64,000 bases of DNA from Epinephelus fuscoguttatus (taxonomy: Eukaryota; Chordata; Actinopteri; Perciformes; Serranidae). The notes under the pieces are model-generated. The model searched no databases, had not been told where the DNA came from, and saw only the letters and a list, made by a program, of their open reading frames with translations. The stretch covers positions 40,078,143 to 40,142,142 of the forward strand of contig NC_064761.1 in NCBI RefSeq assembly GCF_011397635.1, given 5' to 3'. Below are positions 9,696 through 21,000 of this stretch, one piece after another. Position 1 is the stretch's first letter, and each line of letters begins with the position of its first letter. Both the position numbers and the translations under genes were made by a program.

Positions 9696-10890
9696 TTGTC
9701 CCATGGATATGTAATGAGTGTATACATGTTCAGTAAGTATAAAGTGTTCCCGAATACTGTGTGCATTCAACCACTATGGGATATGTCTGTGGGTGTGTGT
9801 GGGAAGTCACTGCAGGCACATTTTGGTGCAGACCAGTTTGCCAAGACCAAAAAGGTCAAGACAAGGCTTAGAGCAGATTTAATTCCCACCATCTTTGTGC
9901 ATCATGCTGTGAGCTCCCCTGCACCACAATGCACCCCTGGACCTGTAACATCATAGTTATTGCCACTCCTGAACTGTAACATTAATGGTCCTCATCCTGC
10001 AGCACTCCTGACACGAGGCGCGCAGCATCACTGCAGTATAGTTCCTTAAGATGTTCCTTAAAATGTTTACTTATATTTCAGTGTTGGGTGCTGTTGTAAC
10101 TGATCAGCACACTGGAAACTTTGCACTTGTCATAGTGACTGACTGGCAAGCCAATTTGCTTTTGTTGTACTAACCTCAGCATTTGCCTACTGTGTTTCAT
10201 ATGACTGGCTGTCAAATATTCATCCCTATCTCATAAGTTATCAGACTTTGATCCTGTGAACCTCCTTCACTCAACAATCACGCAGCAATGTCATATTTAA
10301 CTGAGCTAAGTCTGTTACTCTTTTGTCTATTCAAGAGCTCTGGGCTTAACTAATTTAATGTGCTGCAGTTTCTCACTCTGACCACTAGAGGATAGTAGAG
10401 GATGTTCACTTCAGGTCAACTTTAACCAACAAGCGTTTAATTAAATGAAATATGAATACATGCAATTTTTAGAGTAAAACAACTAAATAGTTACTTGATA
10501 ACAAAATATAATTTTTAGTACAGATACTATGATAATACTGATATTGTTCACACAGAGAATGTTGGGTTGTAGTCTTAAGTTTTGACCACTAGAAAAATAA
10601 TTTGCACATTTTCCCCTGTAGTTTCTATCCATGACATTTCTGATTGCTTCGTTGTACGCTGTCAGGCATGTATGTGCTGCAGGTCTTCACTTTGGCCACT
10701 GGAGGGCGTGTTCTTTGTCATCTCCACTTAATCAGAATAAGAATAACTTATTCTTTTAATAGCCAGTCCCAGTCAGGGAGGAATTACAATTTATATTCAA
10801 AACATAATATTATAACATATTACATATTATCTTTTTATATTTTCCTTGGTTCCAGTGCACTCAGCCATTTACGAATTGCGTTTTCCGCTG
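9696..10890. other. Intergenic region before ANAPC4, no gene seen
   Basis: No exon recognised. The 139-codon frame at 10644-11063 has no family features and overlaps the ANAPC4 promoter and 5' exon. Confidence 0.5.
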
Positions 10891-10929
10891 TGAACAAATT
10901 TGTCCTCTCGCGCCTCCCGTTGCTCCTCA

Positions 10930-10960
10930 GTGATTGGTCACAGCGAAAATATGGCGCTGT
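10930..10960 (+). promoter_or_regulatory. ANAPC4: ANAPC4 core promoter (CCAAT and YY1-like sites)
   Basis: An inverted CCAAT box (ATTGG, 10933-10937) and an AATATGGCGC YY1-like site (10948-10957) lie 20 bp apart in a locally CpG-containing stretch. No TATA box is seen, as expected for a housekeeping gene. The transcription start is inferred to be near 10960-11050. Confidence 0.45.
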
Positions 10961-11200
10961 TGTCCGTTTCAGTGTGAAAACATCAAGAAGAAAGCGTAAA
11001 TCCATTGTGTCGCAGAACAGAGCAGAGTGTTGGCGTGTTAATATTTTACAGCACTATGTTTGAGTTATAATGTCGCCGCCTGTAATGTCCAGGACCGTAA
11101 AATTAGCCATTAGCTACATTAGCTTCGTCGGCTGCTAACAGACCTGCTAGCATAATAGCGACCATTGGAAGACAAGATTGCGATTTGTACACTCTTAAAG
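10960..11200 (+). other. ANAPC4: ANAPC4 noncoding exon 1 (5' UTR)
   Basis: The 3' end is a good donor, CTTAAAG|GTGAGAG, at 11200/11201. The coding exon begins after an acceptor TTTTCCAG at 12039/12040, eight bases before the ATG, so an upstream noncoding exon is required. The 5' end is only approximate. Confidence 0.5.
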
Positions 11201-11230
11201 GTGAGAGTCCAGCTAATAAACACTGGAGTG

Positions 11231-11260
11231 GGTTAGTTAGTTAGTTAGTTAGTTAGTTTA
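11231..11260. repeat. TTAG tetranucleotide microsatellite
   Basis: About seven perfect TTAG units in the first ANAPC4 intron. The rest of that intron (11261-12039) shows nothing recognisable. Confidence 0.85.
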
Positions 11261-12047
11261 GATCGCTGTGTGTAGTTGCATTTCCCAGATGCCAACAACA
11301 TGTTCACACTTCTTGTTTTGAGCAGCACAATCCAGACCTCAAAATGTTTAAATGTAGAATCACACTAGACAGAGAAAACTAGCAATTGTGTGTCATTTCT
11401 GCTTGAAAAAATGCTCAAACTAATAATGTTAATAATCGAAATAGTTGCTGATATAATTAGCTGTCGGTCGTAAAGTAGCAGGTCATCCAACTCTACTGTA
11501 ATGAGAAGAATAGGAACAATTTGTAATGGCCGGGTTCGGTAACAGTCTTACAACAGTGCAATGATACAGAGTGCAATGGGTGTTGAAATAAATATGGCAT
11601 GATTAATGTAACAGGTTGCTTATATACATGAGGTAGACGGCAAAGACAGTATATACAGTTTATACAGCATGCTTGGAATATGTTTGACAGATATTTACAT
11701 GTTTACAGTGTGTAGTGTATTTGCCTGGTGTTACAGGGTTATTCCATAGGGATGGTTACTGTCACTATTGACTGGTGTTAGTTGTTTATCATAGAGACCA
11801 CCTGTGTCTTGTCGTTTCGGTGTAGCGCCTACCATGGGGAGACTCAGACGCAGGTATTGTTGAGTGTTCAGTAATGCTACTTGCCCATTTCTTGACTCTG
11901 AAGGAATTTATGTCCTGAATGGAGGGTCAGCTGGCATCAGTTATTTTTTCTGCAGTCCTGACTGTCCGTTGTAGTTGTGAGACAAGTGCAACTGTAAACA
12001 CAACGACAAAGGCCGACTGACACTTTTCGCATTTTCCAGCCCTCAAG

Positions 12048-15000
12048 ATGCCTGCCTTCCGGCAAGTGGGAGAGAAACAGCTTCCCAACCCTGTACTGTG
12101 TATGGCATGGTCTCCTAAAAGGGATCTTATTGCTTTGGCTAACACAACTGGAGAGGTAGGCTGAAAAAAATCTGTTTTGATCCTGAAACATGTCTTGGTA
12201 TCTTTTATGGTTTTAGAATTTTATGGTTTGTGTTTGTCTGTAGTTGCTGCTACATCGCTTGGCTAGTTTCCAGCGTGTTTGGAGTTTACCACCCAGTGAA
12301 TATACTGGGAAGGAGATCACTGCACTCGCCTGGCGACCTGATGGCAAAAGTAAGGAACAACCGTGTACATCTTTGTGTTAATAATTCTCTACTTGTTGAT
12401 GGGAACATATAGGTATTAATTTTTGATTCTCTTTAATCTCCAGTTTTGGCCTTCAGCCTCGGAGACACCAAGCAGGTGGTCCTGTGTGGTGTTGAGAAAG
12501 CAGAGATCCTCCACGTGTTTCCAATGCAGAACCCTGTAACCTGCATGCACTGGATGGAGGTGACAGAGGAGAGCAGGTATGCACAAAGCTCAGGGATGAA
12601 TCCAGTAGCACAAAGGGCACCTGGTTTTGTAGAATAATGTGGATGTTTGGTCTGTCTGGTGTGTTTCAGTGCCCTCAGCTCCTTCTACAACTCAGAAGAT
12701 GAGTCCAAACTTTTTCTTCCCAAGTTACCAACACTCCCCAAGAGGTAACACGAGCAGTAATTGCATCAGATAGTAAGAAAGCAAGTTATCCTGGATTGAT
12801 TGATCAACATTTGTATAAACTTTTGTTTTTCCTCAGCTATAGCACCACTTCAAAGATCTTCAGGTGGGGTAGTATTTTAATACATAACTCAGTAGTTTGA
12901 TATCAGCTGTTGTTATGTGGTTTGTTTATTTTTTTGGATAGTAGCCACCTGTATTTATTTCTTTGTGTCACAGTGAGGAAAAGTCGGATGAGATAATGAA
13001 TCTCCTGGGAGAAGTCAGGTAAATTAAGCCTCATGTCTTAGCAACATACAGAAAAACAATATCTGAGTCTTCTAATGCAGCTGTCTTTTGAAGTTGGAAT
13101 GGAAATTATTTCATCACCCCATTTTGTTTCCATGCAGGCTGAATGTACTTGTTCTTGGAGGAGATGCTGGATTTGTGGAGCTTTATGCCTATGGGATGTA
13201 CAAGATTGCCACTCTAACAGGGGTGAGGCTCTTTGGTTCATTCCTAAGAATTGTCCGATACATCTCCCACACTAATTGATCTAAAGGAGCTGTAGTCCGA
13301 GCTTTGATATAGCAGTAAACAACTGTTTGCTATTTAAAGATATAATGGAGTAATGGTTTTGTGAGCAGGGACTTAAGTCACCCTCTTTTGTGTGTGTTGT
13401 AATCCAAGCTTCTCCGTTTTTTGTTGTGGTAGCTGGTCCAACTGTGAGTGCATGTAAGTTCCTGTGTGTGTACCCACTGGCAAGCTAATTGCTACTGCTC
13501 TGCACTGCAGTGGCGGGTCAGCATCATCATAGAAGTATAACGCACACCCTCCAGTTCGCCCAGGTTAAAACCGTTAACTGCCGTTGTTCGAATTGTTTGC
13601 GTTGTAAGCACTTTTAGCTGCTATCAGCCGGCTCAGTCACCTCCACGTTGAGAGCTGTGTACAGACAATCCCTGCTAGGAATTATAGATGTGCTCTGAGT
13701 GTTGCATACCACTCCTTGAATCAAGTTTATACTGATAAAATAAAGGCTGGCAAAAATGTGATGTGAAGTGCAGAATTGTGTCATCAAACAGCAAAAACAG
13801 AAGACAAACTCAAATTGAATTGCACTGTAGGAACATATTACAATTATAGCTGCTGCGCAGCGATGGGTCGGGTCCAGGCATTTTTAGGCAATTCTGAGCA
13901 ACCTCTGGAACCTAAGACGGTCATCTACCGCTCTGAGCTAATTGGCAAGTAGCAACTCAACAGTGGCTTCACAAATTTAGTAAGCCATTCACTGTTGTGT
14001 AGGAAAGCAGCCATCCATGCATGGAAAGGCAGATTTTAAACCACTGTAAAAAATTCAGTTATTAAGACAAAAATCTGAAAATACACATATTGCATCTAGA
14101 CAGCACGGAGATGTTGGTAATTTGTTTGTAACAATGATTGATTTGCTTCATAAGTGAAAAACGGATGTTTACCATTTTTACATTCACTCCAATTGTTCAC
14201 ATTAGAGCAAAATTCAAAATGCTGTCAAAAATTCAGTCTTTGAGATAAAATTCTGAAATTTGCCACACATCATCTACCATCACTCTAGAATTTTGTCTTT
14301 TTTCATGAACATTGAAGATTTATTTAGCAAGAATTTGCATGTATATGTTTACAGTACCGTTTACAGTCAAACATTTGATGCACTGTCGGCTCAATTTTTG
14401 ATAAATCAAAAATCTGAGAAACATAGTTTGTGTAGGACAGTCTGAAGATGCTCTGTAGCAAGTTTGGTGTCAATTGAGCAAAAATTGTGGGAGGAGATAG
14501 GTTTAAGAAGTTTTACAGTTTTTGAAAAAAACAGAGTGATGAACTTCATAATTTTTAATAGGTTTAAATGTACAAAAGTTTCTTCAGTATTGGGGCTACA
14601 GTTTGATGAAAGTTGTGAAGTTGTAGCACGTATGGTTGATTTGTTAGGATTTTTCAAAGTTTTGAACTTTAGACGCTTGTTGTAGCGCCACCATCAGGAC
14701 TATTGGCTTGAGTTTACAGCTGAGGATATCTGGCATGAGACTGGACCTTTGTGCAAAGTTTGGTGAGTTTTCACCCATGAAGAATACCTAAGATTACAAT
14801 AGTGTCCTGGCAGCATAGCTGCCCGGACCGTAATTAAATGTACTTCTCCATGGCAAACTTTGACCTCAACAACTACTGTTGAATCATCTCTTGTCTGATG
14901 CAGTCTCTACAAAATGTAAATGCTGTGAGCTTCACAACAATAAAAATAGATTAAATTGTAACTGTGGCACAAAAATGATGGTATCTGAAAGATCTTAATA

Positions 15001-18000
15001 ATTAAACCTCTATTTTTTATGCCTACATTTTTATTATTCTTGGATTTTCTCTTCTTTGATCTTATATTTTAAGTATTATTTTTATTGAAATGTGTGTGGC
15101 ATGGAGCAGCTGCAGAGTGAATTGCCTTCGGGATCAATAAAGTATTTATCTATCTATCTATAAAACTCATATCTGAAGTTGGGTTGTCACAGTATCAGAA
15201 TTTTAAACTTTGATACAGTAGTAGTTTAAAAACAAAAAACAATACTTGATACCTCTTTCAATACCACGTCAAAAAGAAAAATGTCCTAGGCACCCAACAG
15301 GATCCTTTTTTCCTGTTTTTACTAACCACATTCAGACATTGCAGGTACAATCATGTGGTGGGTTTGTTTTAACATTTGAATAACTTTTGTTCTTGTGATT
15401 TTATCAAATGTATGGAGATTGTATTGTTTTAAACACATGGTATTGAAAAAGTATCTAAGTATCGATACTTAATGGCAACCTTAATCTGAAGGCTACAACA
15501 ATACGTCCATTTATTCAGCTCTTTTAATGTAATGACACTTTACAGGTATCGGGAACTTGTCGCAGCCTGAGTCTCTCCAGTGATCTCAAGTCTTTGTCTG
15601 TCATCACAGAAGTCAGGTCAGCTGACAACAACCCAGAGATCTGCTACATTCAGGTGCGACAGATGTTTTGGCTTCATTTTCCATTCCTTGTAAATCTGCT
15701 TTTCCTTCATTTTCTCTTCTCTGCTCTAAATTGCATTTTTATTTGCTTATTTTATCTTTGTCTTCCAGCTCGACACAGGTTTGCTGTCAGACTGTCTCCC
15801 TGAGGTGACCAGGATGGCACGCAAGTTCACCCACATCTCCACCCTGCTGCAGTACCTGCACCTCTCACTCACGTGCATGTGTGAAGCCTGGGAGGACATC
15901 CTCATGCAGATGGATCTTCGACTCACTAAGTTTGTTCAGGTCAGAGGTCGTAGTTTGTCGTCTAAATTGGCTAAAATGAGAGCGTACAACAAATGTCTAA
16001 TTTCCCCTGTTTGTAGGAAAAGAACACAAGCACTCAAGTTCAGGATGAATTTCTGGAGCTTTTGCTGTGGGGACAATCAAGGTGAGAAGAGAAATTCTGT
16101 TAGTATTTGCTCTTTGTCATGTTGCAATGTTTAGAGTGTCCTGTAGATGGTGGCAAAACCTCTCCGGCTAGTTCAACTGCTCTTTTGACTGCAGGGATGC
16201 TTCTAATGTTTCTAACCCTTGGCTCTCTGCTTTCATGCAGCCCTGAACTACAGGCTCTTCTCATGAACCAGCTGACTGTCAAGGTGAGAGTTAGGCCCAA
16301 TCCCATTTCTCATTTTCGCCCCTACCCCTACCCCTCTTTTTCGAGTGCCCCTTGCCCCTTGCAACAAAGTTACAAGGGGTAGGGGTTGAAATATTCCCCT
16401 ATGAAATGGGGCAACCCTTCATACCCAGAAACTTCATCATTAGTCGTCAGTGATGTCATAAAAAGACGCAACGAATATGTTGCCGGGGAAACCTCACAAC
16501 TAGCTTTTTTTTTTTTTTGTTATGTTTGTTAGAACAAATGTATATAATATATTGAAACGACATTTCCGATGGTTATCATAGTCTTTAAATCTTTAGTTAC
16601 GAAGAAAATACTTACATTTATGGTTTTCTTTCATTGCCTGTGAAGCCTTCTCTGCCATCTTGCTGGTGATTCGCAAGGCATTCTGGGAGATTTCTCGTAG
16701 CACTCGCTTTGAAGTGTGCCTCTGAAAAAACTCTGTTTGGAGGGCCATATAGCCCTAGCACTCCGCCCTTCCCCTCTGCCTCAATGAGAATCGGGACATC
16801 CCTACCCCTATGCGTGAACGCGCAAAACGGAGGGGTAAGGGCAAGTGGTAGGGTTAAGGGGTGTATTGGGATTGAGCCTTAGAGGTGGTGCAAATGCTCC
16901 TCTTAGTGTTTAAACTGTAATTTATATGCAGTCCATAGCAGATTTCCTGTAACTGTTAGTGTGTGTGTCCTGTTTTCACCACAGGGCTTGAAGAAGCTCG
17001 GCCAGTCCATTGAGTCCTCTTACACTAGCATCCAGAAGTTAGTCATCAGCCACCTGCAGAGGTATTTTCAGCCTTTCTTCTTTTACCTCTTCTCAGTGCT
17101 GCCTGTTACCTGAGGTTTCTCCTCAAAAATAAAATCTCTCCCTGTCTGTCTCTCGCTGCAGTGGCTCCGAGGCTCTGTTGTATCACCTCAGTGAGGTGAA
17201 AGGCATGTCCTTGTGGAAGCAGAAGTTTGAGCCCCTCGGTCTGGATTCAGCAGCTATAGAAGGTAGGTGTCTTTAACCTGCATGATTACTTAGAAGAAAT
17301 CAGCCTTTTATCATCAACTACCACACGTGTGTTTTATGTTCTCAGGTGCCATCACAGCTGTGGGCTCATTTTCTTTGAAAGCCAATGAGCTCCTGCAGTA
17401 AGTTTAATAAATTGATTATCTTCTTGTAGCATTAGCAATGCTATAATTTGTGTAGATTGTGTATCCTGCTGCTGTTCTGCAGAGAATCACTGCTTTTGTT
17501 TTGTCATTTAGGGTGATCGACAAGAGTATGAAAAACTTTAAGGCCTTTTTTCGGTGGTTGTATGTAGGTAAGAATAAACTACTTAATCAAATACAGTAAG
17601 GCCCTGACCACACAGAAAGAGTTTTGGCATCTGGAGGCAACTTTTTGTAATTCATTTCAATTTCAATGAGAATGAAGCTTTTTGCTCGTGGTTTTTGCTT
17701 TGTGATGCACCTTGTGTTTTGGCACTCTAGGTGCCTGGCGTTTTTTTGCTAGAGTGCTCTGAACTCCTTGAGTTGAAAAAACTTAAACTCAGAGCAGAAA
17801 AACGCCCCAAGTCATCTCTTTTTCTGTCGTCTTTTTTCCCATTGTCCAATCAGATCATTTGAGAGGCGACCCTTCTGTGGCGGTCACGACAACAAGTTTA
17901 TAGTTGGTAAACAATGGAGGAGAAACTGGTGGTAGTGGTTGCTGGATACCCAGAGATATATGGCCCGACAATAGACAGCAGGTTGTCAAACTGCCCCTGA

Positions 18001-21000
18001 GTCATCCTAAAATATGCCTGGAAACAGCCATCATCGAGGAGAAGCTCCTGGACCAACTGGTGGTGCTCCTCATGATCCACCCTCTTTTTAGGGTCTTGTG
18101 TACCCACACAGATCTGTTTCCCTGTGCCCAACAAACTATTTACTGACAGCCTCTCACCCTGAACCAGAGCTACAGCAGGTACCCTCTGCCTGTCCATTTT
18201 AGGGACTAGATACTAATTACTGGGGGAATAAACAGTAGGTTGATTACACGGGAAGGTTAGTGTAAGGACGTGATGGGGTGGTTGCCTGGCAACAATGAAA
18301 AGGTGCAGCAAGCATGATTTTTTTTTTTTACTCAGGGGATTCAATTTTTTTTTTTAAAAGGCAGTGTGGTGCGCCTCACCTTTTGCAACCTGCAAAACAC
18401 TTTCTGCGTCATCAGGGCCTAAATGAGTTTGACTTGGACTTGACTTAGAGACATTTATCATTGTGTGCATACATGCAATTTGATATGCACTGGTTTGTCA
18501 AAACAGTTTATTTTTTTTGCTCAAACTCTTGTTTCCCTACAGCCATGCTAAGAATGTGTGAGGAGCATGTACCACCAGAACTTAACAAGGTGAGTTATCA
18601 AAGATAAGAGAGAGATTTGTGATTTTTAAAATGTTCCTGAGATCGTTTTATAATCTTGACTTGTTGGTTTACCCTTTAGATGACTCAGAAAGACATTGCC
18701 TTTGTTGCTGACTTTTTGTCTGAGCATTTCAGTGAGGTGAGATCAGCATAATGGTTTTGTGATGAAAATTAAATACATTTGCTCTTGTTTTTAAACAAAG
18801 CGAGTTTAATTGCCCTCTTGTTTAACAGAATGAAGAACTCTTTGATCGCAAAGGGAAGTACTTCAACGTAGAACGAGTTGGTCAGGTAAGTGGTTTTGTG
18901 TTGCATTAGCTTCACGTGTTTTTGAATGAAGCTGCTGTCCTACAACATTCTGGTTTCTCTTTCATCTGCAGTACCTGAAGGACGAGGATGAAGACCTCGT
19001 GTCTCCTCCCAATACAAAGGGAAACCAGTGGCTGAAGTTTTTACAGGAGAGCACACACCTAAAGGGTGAACTATAATCTTGATTACAGAAATGCAGAAAT
19101 GTTTTTTAATTAGAAGTTTATGGTTTGTTTGGTGATAAACTGGGTCTCGGGTAGTCTGAGTGTTGGCTTACCTTCAAATACCACTGCCTGAACTAACAGA
19201 GAAACTGGTTTATTTACTGTAGAGAGCCCTTTGCTGTTTCCTTCATTTCCCCAAAAATCTTTGCACTTCGTCAAGAGGATGATGGAGAATGTGATCGAGC
19301 AGTGTCTACAGAAACCTGCAGTGAGTTTTGTGTGCTGTCCATCTTCCTCTTTTTCCTTCCTCTTCCTCAGAGTCTGGAATTAAACACTCTGAAAATGTAA
19401 CATTGAGATAGACCTTGAGAATAGAAACGGTGCTGCCCGTTCTGTTCTGTCTGTTCCGTTATGTAGATCGAAACCTTTCCTACAGCATTTTAAACATACT
19501 GTAGCCTCAACACTGAGCAATGCAGATTGGCATGGCAGATTTCCTGGAAAAAAAGGAAAAACTGTTTTCCAGGCTGGAAAATGGTTTGGAATTAACAGAT
19601 TGTTGTCCTTGTATATCTAATTTAAAATCTAATGCTGCACTGCTGGCTGTTAAAACACCACTAGTATCACGTGATACACGAAGACTAGAGCAGCATCATG
19701 TCATCACTAAGGCCACACACCCTTTTGGGCACATGAGAAGAGAAACAGGAAAATGTAACGGGTTAACTAAAGCTTTCACACTGAGATTTTAGGCACATAA
19801 CTAATGTTAGCTTGAGGGGGAGAGCAGCATCAGAATGTCGTCTAAACCTAAATCTTCGCTTGTAGATCAAACAGTTGACTATTAACAAATTAGTTATTTT
19901 CAGACGACACTTAGCCTAGCGACATGATTACAGATACCCAGATTCAACGAAATAAACATATTTGATTTGACTGAAGGGACATGACAGCGATCAGATCAAC
20001 CTTAATTTAATAAGGTATTGTGAACGTCCAGGTTAAGGCAAGGTCGCAAAATATTATTAGACATGGGTATGTCTATAAAACAAATGTTTATTTAACAAAA
20101 GATAAATGCATACAACCTTGTCAAAATTATAACGCAAACACTTGTCAAGTTGCATCGACATCTATATGATCTTCAGTTTTCTATCCCCCAAAAAGGGGTT
20201 CAACTTTGACATTTTGCAAAAATCCATCTGGTGTATTGACATAGACACACAGCTAGTTGGCGACAGCAGTGTCTAAAGAGCAAGTAAAGTTAGCAAGTGC
20301 CAGCAGTTTGTTTGTCCCCAAATGCTTGGTAAGTGTGTGTAAAGTCAAAATAGAGTCATGGAAATGGGATAAAATATTATGGAAAATTTATGAAAAAGTT
20401 TTAAAAGTTCATTGTTACAGCGTAGCAAAGGAAGACACGCACAAAAAAAGATTCAGACTCAAGTCTGGACCTTAAAAATCTCTATTTTACATGTTGCGGG
20501 GCTGCACATACAATTAAAAAATGTGCAAATACGCAGTGTTCTGCACTGAGTAAAGTCCAACATGGACTGAAACATTTGCACTTTTTACACTCTGTGCACA
20601 TTTGCACAGTTTTTCACCGTCTGTGCAGCCATGCAACATGTAAAATAGAGATTTTTTGAAGTCCAGAATTGAGTCTGAATCTTTTTTTGTCCTGTATGCG
20701 GGTCTTCCTTTGCTACATTGTGACATTTCTTTGACTTCTACACCAGAAAAGATGACTAACATAGAACAGTTTATTAAGGCACCGCTCTTTCCATGCCTAC
20801 CATAGTTTCATTGTTAGAAATGTGTAGAAACCCAGGATTTGTTAAAATGAAATTTATTCTACATGTTGCTTGTTCATTGTTTGTTTATTTGTATGCAGGA
20901 AGTGATTGGGAAGTCTGTGAAACAGGCTGTCTTTTTGCCCCTGTACACTGTGCCAGAGAGGTATGGTCATATATCTCTGTTATTAATCTGTATAATTTGA

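Noticed and set aside
7430-9770. Minus-strand frames of 587-778 codons
   Set aside because: They contain almost only Ser, Pro, Phe and Leu because they read through a pyrimidine strand; no other coding feature.
7611-9956. Plus-strand Lys/Glu/Gly/Arg-rich frames
   Set aside because: Same purine repeat read in other frames.
10644-11063. 139-codon frame upstream of ANAPC4
   Set aside because: Overlaps the ANAPC4 promoter and noncoding exon; the peptide has no recognisable motifs.
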